Positions 44,740 to 58,882 of a DNA stretch of 64,000 bases are shown here, in pieces. The DNA comes from Ampullaceana balthica (taxonomy: Eukaryota; Mollusca; Gastropoda; Lymnaeidae). The stretch lies in contig CALYLW010000135.1 in the NCBI GenBank assembly GCA_944989445.1, positions 1,420,217 through 1,484,216 of the forward strand. Direction: 5' to 3'. The notes beneath the pieces are model-generated. The model was not told the DNA's origin, ran no database searches, and saw nothing but the letters and a program-made list of their open reading frames with translations. The position numbers and the translations under genes were made by a program. How positions within the stretch are numbered: position 1 is the stretch's first letter; the number at the start of each line of letters is the position of its first letter.

Positions 44740-47700
44740 TGGTACAAATATGATGTGAGATGGTATGTGCTACAACAAATATGATGTGAGATGGTATGTG
44801 GTATAACTAATAAGACGTAAGGTTGTATGTGGTAAAACTAATAAGATGTGAGATGGTATGTGGTAAAACTAATAAGATGTGAAATGGTATGTGGTAAAAC
44901 TAATAAGATGTGAGGTGGTATGTGGTAAAACTAATAAGATGTGAGGTGTATGTGGTATAACTAATAAGACGTGAGGTTGTTTGTGGTAAAACTAATAAGA
45001 TGTGAGGTGGTATGTGGTATAACTAATAAGACGTGAGGTGGTATGTGGTATAACTAATAAGATGTGAGGTGGTATGTGGTATAACTAATAAGATGTGAGG
45101 TGGTATGTAGTAAAACTAATAAGATGTGAGTTGGTATGTGGTATAACTAATAAGATGTGAGGTGGTATGTGGTATAACTAATAAGATGTGAGATGGTATG
45201 TGGTAAAACTAATAAGATGTGAGATTGTATGTGGTAAAACTAATAAGATGTGAGGTTGTATGTGGTAAAATATAACTAATAAGATGTGAGGTGGTATGTG
45301 GTATAAACTAATAAGATGTGAGGTGGTATGTGGTATAACTAATAAGATGTGAGGTGGTATGTGGTATAACTAATAAGATGTGAGGTGGTATGTGGTATAA
45401 CTAATAAGATGTGAGGTGGTATGTGGTATATAACTAATAAGATGTGAGGTGGTATGTGGTATATAACTAATAAGATGTGAGGTGGTATGTGGTATAACTA
45501 ATAAGATGTGAGTGGTATGTGGTATAACTAATAAGATGTGAGGTGGTATGTGGTAAAATATAACTAATAAGATGTGAGGTGGTATGTGGTATAACTAATA
45601 AGATGTGAGGTGGTATGTGGTAAAATATAACTAATAAGATGTGAGGTGGTATGTGGTATAACTAATAAGATGTGAGGTGGTATGTGGTATAACTATAAAT
45701 GTGAGTGGTATGTGGTATAACTAATAAGATGTGAGGTGGTATGTGGTAAAATATAACTAATAAGATGTGAGGTGGTATGTGGTATAACTAATAAGATGTG
45801 AGGTGGTATGTGGTAAAATATAACTAATAAGATGTGAGGTGGTATGTGGTAAAATATAACTAATAAGATGTGAGGTGGTATGTGGTAAAATATAACTAAT
45901 AAGATGTGAGGTGGTATGTGGTAAAATATAACTAATAAGATGTGAGGTGGTATGTGGTAAAATATAACTAATAAGATGTGAGGTGGTATGTGGTAAAATA
46001 TAACTAATAAGATGTGAGGTGGTATGTGGTAAAATATAACTAATAAGATGTGAGGTGGTATGTGGTATAACTAATAAGATGTGAGGTGGTATGTGGTAAA
46101 ATATAACTAATAAGATGTGAGGTGGTATGTGGTAAAATATAACTAATAAGATGTGAGGTGGTATGTGGTAAAATATAACTAATAAGATGTGAGGTGGTAT
46201 GTGGTATATAACTAATAAGATGTGAGGTGGTATGTGGTAAAATATAACTAATAAGATGTGAGGTGGTATGTGGTAAAATATAACTAATAAGATGTGAGGT
46301 GGTATGTGGTAAAATATAACTAATAAGATGTGAGGTGGTATGTGGTAAAATATAACTAATAAGATGTGAGGTGGTATGTGGTATAACTAATAAGATGTGA
46401 GGTGGTATGTGGTAAAATATAACTAATAAGATGTGAGGTGGTATGTGGTATAACTAATAAGATGTGAGGTGGTATGTGGTAAAATATAACTAATAAGATG
46501 TGAGGTGGTATGTGGTAAAATATAACTAATAAGATGTGAGGTGGTATGTGGTAAAATATAACTAATAAGATGTGAGGTGGTATGTGGTAAAATATAACTA
46601 ATAAGATGTGAGGTGGTATGTGGTATAACTAATAAGATGTGAGGTGGTATGTGGTAAAATATAACTAATAAGATGTGAGGTGGTATGTGGTAAAATATAA
46701 CTAATAAGATGTGAGGTGGTATGTGGTAAAATATAACTAATAAGATGTGAGGTGGTATGTGGTAAAATATAACTAATAAGATGTGAGGTGGTATGTGGTA
46801 TAACTAATAAGATGTGAGGTGGTATGTGGTAAAATATAACTAATAAGATGTGAGGTGGTATGTGGTAAAATATAACTAATAAGATGTGAGGTGGTATGTG
46901 GTATAAACTAATAAGATGTGAGGTGGTATGTGGTAAAATAAACTAATAAGATGTGAGGTGGTATGTGGTATAACTAATAAGATGTGAGGTGGTATGTGGT
47001 AAAATATAACTAATAAGATGTGAGGTGGTATGTGGTAAAATAAACTAATAAGATGTGAGGTGGTATGTGGTAAAATATAACTAATAAGATGTGAGGTGGT
47101 ATGTGGTAAAATATAACTAATAAGATGTGAGGTGGTATGTGGTATAACTAATAAGATGTGAGGTGGTATGTGGTATAACTAATAAGATGTGAGGTGGTAT
47201 GTGGTATAAACTAATAAGATGTGAGGTGGTATGTGGTATAACTAATAAGATGTGAGGTGGTATGTGGTAAAATATAACTAATAAGATGTGAGGTGGTATG
47301 TGGTATAACTAATAAGATGTGAGGTGGTATGTGGTAAAATATAACTAATAAGATGTGAGGTGGTATGTGGTAAAATATAACTAATAAGATGTGAGGTGGT
47401 ATGTGGTAAAATATAACTAATAAGATGTGAGGTGGTATGTGGTATAACTAATAAGATGTGAGGTGGTATGTGGTATATAACTAATAAGATGTGAGGTGGT
47501 ATGTGGTAAAATATAACTAATAAGATGTGAGGTGGTATGTGGTAAAATATAACTAATAAGATGTGAGGTGGTATGTGGTAAAATATAACTAATAAGATGT
47601 GAGGTGGTATGTGGTATAACTAATAAGATGTGAGGTGGTATGTGGTAAAATATAACTAATAAGATGTGAGGTGGTATGTGGTAAAATATAACTAATAAGA

Positions 47701-50700
47701 TGTGAGGTGGTATGTGGTATATAACTAATAAGATGTGAGGTGGTATGTGGTATAACTAATAAGATGTGAGGTGGTATGTGGTATAACTAATAAGATGTGA
47801 GGTGGTATGTGGTAAAATATAACTAATAAGATGTGAGGTGGTATGTGGTATAACTAATAAGATGTGAGGTGGTATGTGGTAAAATATAACTAATAAGATG
47901 TGAGGTGGTATGTGGTAAAATATAACTAATAAGATGTGAGGTGGTATGTGGTATAACTAATAAGATGTGAGGTGGTATGTGGTATAACTAATAAGATGTG
48001 AGGTGGTATGTGGTAAAATATAACTAATAAGATGTGAGGTGGTATGTGGTATAACTAATAAGATGTGAGGTGGTATGTGGTATAACTAATAAGATGTGAG
48101 GTGGTATGTGGTATATAACTAATAAGATGTGAGGTGGTATGTGGTAAAATATAACTAATAAGATGTGAGGTGGTATGTGGTAAAATATAACTAATAAGAT
48201 GTGAGGTGGTATGTGGTATATAACTAATAAGATGTGAGGTGGTATGTGGTATAACTAATAAGATGTGAGGTGGTATGTGGTAAAATATAACTAATAAGAT
48301 GTGAGGTGGTATGTGGTATAACTAATAAGATGTGAGGTGGTATGTGGTATAACTAATAAGATGTGAGGTGGTATGTGGTAAAATATAACTAATAAGATGT
48401 GAGGTGGTATGTGGTATAACTAATAAGATGTGAGGTGGTATGTGGTATAACTAATAAGATGTGAGGTGGTATGTGGTAAAATATAACTAATAAGATGTGA
48501 GGTGGTATGTGGTAAAATATAACTAATAAGATGTGAGGTGGTATGTGGTATAACTAATAAGATGTGAGGTGGTATGTGGTATAACTAATAAGATGTGAGG
48601 TGGTATGTGGTAAAATATAACTAATAAGATGTGAGGTGGTATGTGGTATAACTAATAAGATGTGAGGTGGTATGTGGTATAACTAATAAGATGTGAGGTG
48701 GTATGTGGTATAACTAATAAGATGTGAGGTGGTATGTGGTATAACTAATAAGATGTGAGGTGGTATGTGGTATAACTAATAAGATGTGAGGTGGTATGTG
48801 GTATAACTAATAAGATGTGAGGTGGTATGTGGTAAAATATAACTAATAAGATGTGAGGTGGTATGTGGTATAACTAATAAGATGTGAGGTGGTATGTGGT
48901 ATAACTAATAAGATGTGAGGTGGTATGTGGTATAACTAATAAGATGTGAGGTGGTATGTGGTATAACTAATAAGATGTGAGGTGGTATGTGGTAAAATAT
49001 AACTAATAAGATGTGAGGTGGTATGTGGTATAACTAATAAGATGTGAGGTGGTATGTGGTAAAATATAACTAATAAGATGTGAGGTGGTATGTGGTAAAA
49101 TATAACTAATAAGATGTGAGGTGGTATGTGGTATAACTAATAAGATGTGAGGTGGTATGTGGTAAAATATAACTAATAAGATGTGAGGTGGTATGTGGTA
49201 AAATATAACTAATAAGATGTGAGGTGGTATGTGGTAAAATATAACTAATAAGATGTGAGGTGGTATGTGGTAAAATAAACTAATAAGATGTGAGGTGGTA
49301 TGTGGTATAACTAATAAGATGTGAGGTGGTATGTGGTATAAACTAATAAGATGTGAGGTGGTATGTGGTATAACTAATAAGATGTGAGGTGGTATGTGGT
49401 ATAACTAATAAGATGTGAGGTGGTATGTGGTAAAATATAACTAATAAGATGTGAGGTGGTATGTGGTAAAATATAACTAATAAGATGTGAGGTGGTATGT
49501 GGTAAAATATAACTAATAAGATGTGAGGTGGTATGTGGTAAAATATAACTAATAAGATGTGAGGTGGTATGTGGTAAAATATAACTAATAAGATGTGAGG
49601 TGGTATGTGGTATAACTAATAAGATGTGAGGTGGTATGTGGTAAAATATAACTAATAAGATGTGAGGTGGTATGTGGTAAAATATAACTAATAAGATGTG
49701 AGGTGGTATGTGGTAAAATATAACTAATAAGATGTGAGGTGGTATGTGGTATAACTAATAAGATGTGAGGTGGTATGTGGTAAAATATAACTAATAAGAT
49801 GTGAGGTGGTATGTGGTATAACTAATAAGATGTGAGGTGGTATGTGGTATAACTAATAAGATGTGAGGTGGTATGTGGTAAAATATAACTAATAAGATGT
49901 GAGGTGGTATGTGGTATAACTAATAAGATGTGAGGTGGTATGTGGTATAACTAATAAGATGTGAGGTGGTATGTGGTATAACTAATAAGATGTGAGGTGG
50001 TATGTGGTAAAAATAACTAATAAGATGTGAGGTGGTATGTGGTATAACTAATAAGATGTGAGGTGGTATGTGGTAAAATATAACTAATAAGATGTGAGGT
50101 GGTATGTGGTAAAATATAACTAATAAGATGTGAGGTGGTATGTGGTATAAACTAATAAGATGTGAGGTGGTATGTGGAAAATATAACTAATAAGATGTGA
50201 GGTGGTATGTGGTATAACTAATAAGATGTGAGGTGGTATGTGGTATAACTAATAAGATGTGAGGTGGTATGTGGTATAACTAATAAGATGTGAGGTGGTA
50301 TGTGGTATAACTAATAAGATGTGAGGTGGTATGTGGTATAACTAATAAGATGTGAGGTGGTATGTGGTATAACTAATAAGATGTGAGGTGGTATGTGGTA
50401 TAACTAATAAGATGTGAGGTGGTATGTGGTAAAATATAACTAATAAGATGTGAGGTGGTATGTGGTATAACTAATAAGATGTGAGGTGGTATGTGGTATA
50501 ACTAATAAGATGTGAGGTGGTATGTGGTAAAATATAACTAATAAGATGTGAGGTGGTATGTGGTATAACTAATAAGATGTGAGGTGGTATGTGGTAAAAT
50601 ATAACTAATAAGATGTGAGGTGGTATGTGGTAAAATATAACTAATAAGATGTGAGGTGGTATGTGGTATAACTAATAAGATGTGAGGTGGTATGTGGTAA

Positions 50701-53700
50701 AATATAACTAATAAGATGTGAGGTGGTATGTGGTAAAATATAACTAATAAGATGTGAGGTGGTATGTGGTAAAATATAACTAATAAGATGTGAGGTGGTA
50801 TGTGGTAAAATATAACTAATAAGATGTGAGGTGGTATGTGGTATAACTAATAAGATGTGAGGTGGTATGTGGTATAACTAATAAGATGTGAGGTGGTATG
50901 TGGTATAACTAATAAGATGTGAGGTGGTATGTGGTATAACTAATAAGATGTGAGGTGGTATGTGGTAAAATATAACTAATAAGATGTGAGGTGGTATGTG
51001 GTAAAATATAACTAATAAGATGTGAGGTGGTATGTGGTAAAATATAACTAATAAGATGTGAGGTGGTATGTGGTAAAATATACTAATAAGATGTGAGGTG
51101 GTATGTGGTATAACTAATAAGATGTGAGGTGGTATGTGGTAAAATATAACTAATAAGATGTGAGGTGGTATGTGGTATAACTAATAAGATGTGAGGTGGT
51201 ATGTGGTAAAATATAACTAATAAGATGTGAGGTGGTATGTGGTAAAATATAACTAATAAGATGTGAGGTGGTATGTGGTAAAATATAACTAATAAGACGT
51301 GAGGTGGTATGTGGTAAAATATAACTAATAAGATGTGAGGTGGTATGTGGTAAAATATAACTAATAAGATGTGAGGTGGTATGTGGTATAACTAATAAGA
51401 TGTGAGGTGGTATGTGGTAAAATATAACTAATAAGATGTGAGGTGGTATGTGGTAAAATATAACTAATAAGATGTGAGGTGGTATGTGGTAAAATATAAC
51501 TAATAAGATGTGAGGTGGTATGTGGTATAACTAATAAGATGTGAGGTGGTATGTGGTAAAATATAACTAATAAGACGTGAGGTGGTATGTGGTAAAATAT
51601 AACTAATAAGATGTGAGGTGGTATGTGGTAAAATATAACTAATAAGATGTGAGGTGGTATGTGGTATAACTAATAAGATGTGATGTGGTATGTGGTATAA
51701 CTAATAAGATGTGAGGTGGTATGTGGTAAAATATAACTAATAAGATGTGAGGTGGTATGTGGTATAACTAATAAGATGTGAGGTGGTATGTGGTATAACT
51801 AATAAGATGTGAGGTGGTATGTGGTAAAATATAACTAATAAGATGTGAGGTGGTATGTGGTAAAATATAACTAATAAGATGTGAGGTGGTATGTTGTAAA
51901 ATATAACTAATAACACGTGAGGTGGTATGTGGTAAAATATACTAATAAGATGTGAGGTGGTATGTGGTAAAATATAACTAATAAGATGTGAGGTGGTATG
52001 TGGTAAAATATAACTAATATGACGTGAGGTGGTATGTGGTATAATATAACTAATAAGATGTGAGGTGGTATGTGGTATAACTAATAAGATGTGAGGTGGT
52101 ATGTGGTAAAATATAACTAATAAGATGTGAGGTGGTATGTGGTATAACTAATAAGATGTGAGGTGGTATGTGGTATAACTAATAAGATGTGAGGTGGTAT
52201 GTGGTAAAATATAACTAATAAGATGTGAGGTGGTATGTGGTATAACTAATAAGATGTGAGGTGGTATGTGGTATAACTAATAAGATGTGAGGTGGTATGT
52301 GGTATAACTAATAAGATGTGAGGTGGTATGTGGTAAAATATAACTAATAAGATGTGAGGTGGTATGTGGTAAAATATAACTAATAAGATGTGAGGTGGTA
52401 TGTGGTATAACTAATAAGATGTGAGGTGGTATGTGGTAAAATATAACTAATAAGATGTGAGGTGGTATGTGGTATAATATAACTAATAAGACGTGAGGTG
52501 GTATGTGGTATAACTAATAAGATGTGAGGTGGTATGTGGTAAAAATATAACTAATAAGATGTGAGGTGGTATGTGGTATAACTAATAAGATGTGAGGTGG
52601 TATGTGGTATAAACTAATAAGATGTGAGGTGGTATGTGGTATAACTAATAAGATGTGAGGTGGTATGTGGTATAACTAATAAGATGTGAGGTGGTATGTG
52701 GTATAACTAATAAGATGTGAGGTGGTATGTGGTATAACTAATAAGATGTGAGGTGGTATGTGGTATAACTAATAAGATGTGAGGTGGTATGTGGTAAATA
52801 TAACTAATAAGATGTGAGGTGGTATGTGGTATAACTAATAAGATGTGAGGTGGTATGTGGTAAAATATAACTAATAAGATGTGAGGTGGTATGTGGTATA
52901 ACTAATAAGATGTGAGGTGGTATGTGGTATAACTAATAAGATGTGAGGTGGTATGTGGTAAAATATAACTAATAAGATGTGAGGTGGTATGTGGTATAAC
53001 TAATAAGATGTGAGGTGGTATGTGGTAAAATATAACTAATAAGATGTGAGGTGGTATGTGGTATATTTAATAAGGTGTGAGGTGGTATGTGGTAAAATAT
53101 AACTAATAAGATGTGAGGTGGTATGTGGTAAAATAAAACTAATAAGATGTGAGGTGGTATGTGGTATAACTAATAAGATGTGAGGTGGTATGTGGTAAAA
53201 TATAACTAATAAGATGTGAGGTGGTATGTGGTAAAATATAACTAATAAGATGTGAGGTGGTATGTGGTATAACTAATAAGATGTGAGGTGGTATGTGGTA
53301 TAACTAATAAGATGTGAGGTGGTATGTGGTATAACTAATAAAAATGTGAGGTGGTATGTGGTAAAATATAACTAATAAGATGTGAGGTGGTATGTGGTAA
53401 AATATAACTAATAAGATGTGAGGTGGTATGTGGTAAAATATAACTAATAAGACGTGAGGTGGTATGTGGTAAAATATAACTAATAAGATGTGAGGTGGTA
53501 TGTGGTAAAATATAACTAATAAGATGTGGGGTGGTATGTGGTATAACTAATAAGGCGTGAGGTGGTATGTGGTATAACTAATAAGACGTGAGATGGTATG
53601 TGGTATAACTAATAAGATGTGAGGTGGTATGTGGTAAAATATAACTAATAAGATGTGAGGTGGTATGTGGTATAACTAATAAGACCTGAGGTGGTATGTG

Positions 53701-55380
53701 GTAAAATATAACTAATAAGATGTGAGGTGGTATGTGGTATAACTAATAAGATGTGAGGTGGTATGTGGTAAAATATAACTAATAAGATGTGAGGTGGTAT
53801 GTGGTATAACTAATAAGACGTGAGGTGGTATGTGGTAAAATATAACTAATAAGATGTGAGGTGGTATGTGGTAAAATATAACTAATAAGATGTGAGGTGG
53901 TATGTGGTAAAATATAACTAATAAGACGTGAGGTGGTATGTGGTAAAATATAACTAATAAGATGTGAGGTGGTATGTGGTAAAATATAACTAATAAGATG
54001 TGAGGTGGTATGTGGTATAACTAATAAGACGTGAGGTGGTATGTGGTAAAATATAACTAATAAGATGTGAGGTGGTATGTTGTAAAATATAACTAATAAG
54101 ATGCGAGGTGGTATGTGGTATAACTAATAAGACGTGAGGTGGTATGTGGTAAAATATAACTAATAATATGTGAGGTGGTATGTGGTAAAATATAACTAAT
54201 AAGATGTGAGGTGGTATGTGGTATAACTAATAAGACGTGAGGTGGTATGTGGTAAAATATAACTAATAAGATGTGAGGTGGTATGTGGTAAAATATAACT
54301 AATAAGACGTGAGGTGGTATGTGGTAAAATATAACTAATAAGATGTGAGGTGGTATGTGGTAAAATATAACTAATAAGATGTGAGGTGGTATGTGGTAAA
54401 ATATAACTAACAAGATGTGAGGTGGTATGTGTTAAAATATAACTAATATGATGTGAGGTGGTATGTGGTAAAATATAACTAATAAGATGTGAGGTGGTAT
54501 GTGGTATAACTAATAAGATGTGAGGTGGTATGTGGTAAAATATAACTAATAAGATGTGAGGTGGTATGTGGTAAAATATAACTAATAAGATGTGAGGTGG
54601 TATGTGGTATAACTAATAAGATGTGAGGTGGTATGTGGAAAAATATAACTAATAAGATGTGAGGTGGTATGTGGTAAAATATAACTAATAAGATGTGAGG
54701 TGGTATGTGGTATAACTAATAAGATGTGAGGTGATATGTGGAAAAATATAACTAATAAGATGTGAGGTGGTATGTGGTAAAATATAACTAATAAGATGTG
54801 AGGTGGTATGTGGTAAAATATAACTAATAAGATGCGAGGTGGTATGTGGTAAAATATAACTAATAAGATGTGAGGTGGTATGTGGTACAACTAATAAGAT
54901 GTGAGGTGGTATGTGGTATAACTAATAAGATGTGAGGTGGTATGTGGTAAAATATAACTAATAAGATGTGAGGTGGTATGTGGTAAAATATAACTAATAA
55001 GATGTGAGGTGGTATGTGGTAAAATATAACTAATAAGATGTGAGGTGGTATGTGGTAAAATATAACTAATAAGATGTGAGGTGGTATGTGGTAAAATATA
55101 ACTAATACGACGTGAGGTGGTATGTGGTATAACTAATAAGATGTGAGGTGGTATGTGGTATAACTAATAAGATGTGAGGTGGTATGTGGTATAACTAATA
55201 AGATGTGAGGTGGTATGTGGTAAAATATAACTAATAAGATGTGAGGTGGTATGTGGTAAAATATAACTAATAAGATGTGAGGTGTTATGTGGTAAAATAT
55301 AACTAATAAGATGTGAGGTGGTTATTGGTAAAATATAACTAATAAGATGTGAGGTGGTATGTGGTATAACTAATAAGACT
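44740..55380. repeat. 31/36-bp two-state satellite array, about 320 units
   Basis: A 10.6-kb array made of two unit types: 31 bp (GTGGTATAACTAATAAG then ATGTGAGGTGGTAT) and 36 bp, identical except for GTAAAATATAAC in place of GTATAAC. The types alternate irregularly throughout; minor forms of 32-33 bp also occur (GTATAAAC, GTATATAAC). Units at both ends are more diverged (GACGTGAGG, AGATGGT). Stops are frequent on the plus strand, so no long frame arises there. The right end is cut by a LINE insertion and one degenerate unit remains at 55989-56019. Confidence 0.98.
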
Positions 55381-55988
55381 AATAAAACTAAAAGTATACA
55401 GAGCTGTCGTGCTCCCCACCTTATTATATGCATGTGAAACTTGGATTGTATACCAACGCCATGCGAGGTTGCTGAACCACTTCCACACCAAAAGCCTTAG
55501 AAAAATTATCAATATAAAATGGCAGGAAAAAGTTCCAGACACCGAAATATTAGCCAGGTCAGGACTCCCCAGCATCCACACTATCCTCATGCAAAGCCAA
55601 CTACGCTGGGCGGGGCATCTAGTGCGCATGCCCGACCATCGCCTACCCAAGAGGCTCTTCTATGGTGAACTTACCGAAGGGCATAGAGCACGCGGAGGTC
55701 CACGAAAGCGCTACAAGGACGCATTTAAAACGGCTCTGAAGGCCTTCGACATCGGACATGACTCCTGGGAAGCAGCAGCCAGTAACCGAGCCCACTGGCG
55801 CTCTACGATATGGAATGGCGCAGCTGTCTGTGAAGCTAATAGACAACAGGCTGCCAAGTTAAAACGCCAAGCCAGAAAGGAACGTAACCAAAACCCACTT
55901 GAAGGGTTAATAAGCCACCAGAGAACACATGTGGCGGCCCAGCAAATATGATGAGAGTGGTCATCGTCGATCACGACGGACGAACAAC
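55381..55988 (+). mobile_element. LINE family D, 5'-truncated copy inserted into the satellite
   Basis: A 608-bp insertion flanked by AATAAGACT at 55372-55380 and 55989-55997 (9-bp target duplication). It encodes the C-terminal end of a non-LTR retrotransposon protein, open from 55382 to 55951: YRAVVLPTLLYACETW, RHARLLNHFHTKSLRK, IKWQEKVPDTEIL, QLRWAGHLVRM, LFYGELTEG and RKRYKDAF, ending in a basic tail. The short 3' region holds GTGGTCATCGTCGATCACG and ACGGACGAAC. The frame is intact for ~190 codons, suggesting a fairly young copy. It lacks RT and endonuclease, so it is inactive. Confidence 0.9.
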
Positions 55989-56020
55989 AATAAGACTTGA
56001 GGTGGGATGTGTTAGAACTA
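55989..56020. repeat. Residual unit of the 31/36-bp array
   Basis: AATAAGACTTGAGGTGGGAT followed by GTGTTAGAACT is one degenerate unit, showing that the LINE landed in the last repeats of the array. Confidence 0.8.
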
Positions 56021-56595
56021 GTGCTTTTCCCAGGCAGAACCCACCCTACGGTGTCCCGGCACCTTTTTTTCCCCCACATACTTTTTTATATTACAGCCTG
56101 GAATATTTGTTCTTACTGCTTGTTCAGGTTTTATCGAATGCAATATCTCTTTTACTTATACTATATAATTTAATTAAAAAATGAAACAAACTAGCTGTAC
56201 ACAATAGCCCGACCTTACCATGGTCGTATGTGGTAGATTTAATGAGAGCTCATTTGACAGTTGACAATAGAATATAATTCGATTTCAAAATAGCTTACTC
56301 CGTTAAGTCTGATACTCAGAATAAGAATTGTAAGTAAAGAAAAGATACTTTGAAAAACGGAAGTAAGTTGTGACCTATTAGACTCAGTTTAATTTGGTTA
56401 ATTTAGCTCGCTTCTCTCGCTGCTATTTATTCTCTTAGTTCGGATTTCAACATCGGGAACAAGTGATAATATATCTGTTATATATGTTTTATGCTGGACA
56501 TGTCTGACTGTGCCCGTTACATCTATGTCTTTTTAATGTCTTACATCTGTGACTAACACACTTACACCTTTTAACTTTGTTAAATCTATGACTTT
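56021..56595. other. Non-coding stretch
   Basis: AT-rich after 56080. No gene, RNA or mobile element recognised. Confidence 0.5.
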
Positions 56596-56765
56596 GAGCT
56601 AGTCATCTAGGTGTTTCAGACAGAACTCATGGTCCAAAGTCACGGACCGATAGGTGTTTCAGACAGAACTCATGGTCCAAAGTCACGGACCAATAGAAGC
56701 TTTGAGCTAGTCATCCAGGTGTTTTAGACAGAACTCATGCTCCAAAGTCACGGACCGATAGAAGG
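56596..56765. repeat. Short direct repeats, 3 copies
   Basis: Three copies of a segment containing GTGTTTCAGACAGAACTCAT, GGTCCAAAGTCACGGACC and AATAGAAG, with GAGCTAGTCATC preceding two of them. Unit spacing is uneven (about 60 and 75 bp). Confidence 0.85.
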
Positions 56766-56809
56766 TAACAGACAATGAAAGTAGATCGAGTTGAGTGTAC
56801 AGTGTCCTT

Positions 56810-57192
56810 ATATCGAGTGGCCCAATGTAGAGTGTCCATAGATCCAGTGGCCCACATGTAGAGTGTCCATAGATCCAGTGGCCCACATGTAGAGTGTCCA
56901 TAGATCCAGTGGCCCACATGTAGAGTGTCCATAGATCCAGTGGCCCACATGTAGAGTGTCCATAGATCCAGTGGCCCACATGTAGAGTGTCCATAGATCC
57001 AGTGGCCCAATGTAGAGTGTCCATAGATCCAGTGGCCCAATGTAGAGTGTCCATAGATCCAGTGGCCCACATGTAGAGTGTCCATAGATCCAGTGGCCCA
57101 CATGTAGAGTGTCCATAGATCCAGTGGCCCACATGTAGAGTGTCCATAGATCCAGTGGCCCACATGTAGTGTGTCCATAGATCGAGTGCCCA
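56810..57192. repeat. 31-bp minisatellite, about 12 copies
   Basis: Unit of 31 bp containing AGTGGCCCACATGTAGAGTG and TCCATAGATCC; three copies are 29 bp through loss of AC (CCCAATGTAG). Confidence 0.95.
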
Positions 57193-57477
57193 CATGTTGT
57201 GTCTATTCCATATATGGCCTGGTGAGCCATACTCAAACTGTTATTGCCTTCATTCGTCATCCGGTCACTGGATTTTTGACAGTTGACGTTATTTAAACGG
57301 CACGCTGACACAGGACATGTGGGACTACCATTTATACGGAGTCTTTCACTAAGTAGGTTACCTGGCGAGGGTCTAGAGTTTTGATGACGTCATCTGGTGT
57401 CAACCGAATGTTGGTTAAGGATGAAATGACGTCATCCCGTGTCCGTAAATTTAGACCTGGAGAACAATCTAATATCC
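57193..57477. other. Non-coding spacer
   Basis: No gene. GACGTCATC occurs twice (near 57386 and 57430), without further support as a regulatory element. Confidence 0.4.
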
Positions 57478-57845
57478 AAGTCTGATTGGTCTCACCATTA
57501 CAGTAGTATCCAAGACTTGACCAGACTTGGGCTCACCATTACAGTAGTATCCAAGACTTGACCAGACTTGGTCTCATCATTACAGTAGTATCCAAGACTT
57601 GACCAGACTTGGTCTAACCATTACAGTAGTATCCAAGACTTGACCAGACTTGGTCTCACCATTACCAAAAGTATCCAAGACTTGACCAGACTTGGTCTCA
57701 TCATTACAGTAGTATCCAAGACTTGACCAGACTTGGTCTCATCATTACAGTAGTATCCAAGACTTGACCAGACTTGGTCTCACCATTACCAATAGTATCC
57801 ATGACTTGACCAGACTTGGTCTCACCATTACCAATAGTATCCATG
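57478..57845. repeat. 41-bp minisatellite, about 9 copies
   Basis: Unit of 41 bp containing CATTACAGTAGTATCCAAGA and CTTGACCAGACTTGGTCTC; TACCAATAG/TACCAAAAG variants are present. Confidence 0.93.
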
Positions 57846-58082
57846 TTTTGATTTAATCCCTTAGGTCACAACGGAAAGTTCTAGTGATATTTGTGGCTGT
57901 AACTTCCATGAAAAGTTTCTGTTGTCTTGGCAAGTCCCCAGGGCTCTCAATGAGTATCTGTAATTCTCCAGGATATCCTTATTTGTAATGTTTAATGAAA
58001 CCCCCACAATCAGATGCATGTTCAGTTGATTTGATTTGACATGCCTGGATTATTCTGGACCAGATTTGTCATCTCTTTATAT

Positions 58083-58882
58083 TAGGGCTGCGGAAATTAA
58101 CGATTAATTTCTCGATTAAAAATTAACGATTAATTTTTTTATCGATAAATAACCCACCACTTATAAATGTACTGGAAGTCAAAAAGTAATATATTTCGGC
58201 CGATAAATATAAACTAATATCCGGACGATTACACGAACATTTTGGTTTTAAACTATTGACTGACGTGAGTGTTCAAAATTTTGATAAAGGTTATTGTGTT
58301 CATTGAGAGAAATCGTTTGCCTACCATGTAATGTTCCCTCTAAGTTCTTCGTTGGTCCGTGTGCAAAGTTTAAAAAAAAACTGTTGTGCAAAGTTGCACA
58401 ACGTCCATTTTTGTGCAATATTTTACAAAATTTGCTGCGCGGTGATTCTAAATTCCTGCGTGGCGTCGGTCAAATATATGTGCAGCCGCGCTGCTTAAAG
58501 GGAAAATTTCTACGATGGCTCTAGCACTTCGCTTACATATCACCTGCAAACTAAACATACACTAAAGTATCAGAAACTTCAGCTGAGATAATCTAAAGCT
58601 ATGTGAACGATTGTTCAGCTCGGCTGGTTATATTGTCACTAAGACCCACTCATCACTTTAACCAAGTAATGTCAACACACTTGTCTGTTTGCGTTGCTGG
58701 TTAAAAGATGTCATATAAAGAATACATTCCAGAGTTATTTACATTTTCGACAAGTATTTTAATAAATGTTACATTTGACAACATAAATTTCAATTTTTGG
58801 CTTTAATCAAAATAAACGATTAATTAATCGTTAATTTTTCAAAAGTTAAAGAATTTTTTTTTATTTATCGTTAACAGCCCTA
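58083..58882. mobile_element. hAT-like MITE, copy 1 (carries a nested MITE)
   Basis: An 800-bp non-coding element beginning TAGGGCTGCGGAAATTAACG and ending CGTTAACAGCCCTA, so the ends are inverted. Flanks CTTTATAT (58075-58082) and ATTTATAT (58883-58890) match at 7 of 8 positions, the 8-bp duplication expected for hAT transposition. Sub-terminal ATTAATC-type repeats resemble the copy at 63030-63557. No transposase. A second small element is inserted at 58329-58509. Confidence 0.82.
58329..58509. mobile_element. Nested small MITE
   Basis: 181 bp, starting TAATGTTCCCTCTAAG and ending CTTAAAGGGAAAATTT: imperfect terminal inverted repeats. Flanks CTACCATG (58321-58328) and CTACGATG (58510-58517) match at 7 of 8 positions. 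Non-coding; the 76-codon open frame across it (58294-58524) is not a gene. Confidence 0.75.

Noticed and set aside
58083..58100. TTAGGG near the MITE end as telomeric sequence
   Set aside because: It is a single occurrence within the terminal inverted repeat; no TTAGGG array is present.
58294..58524. 76-codon frame resembling a small basic protein
   Set aside because: It spans the boundaries and body of a non-coding MITE.
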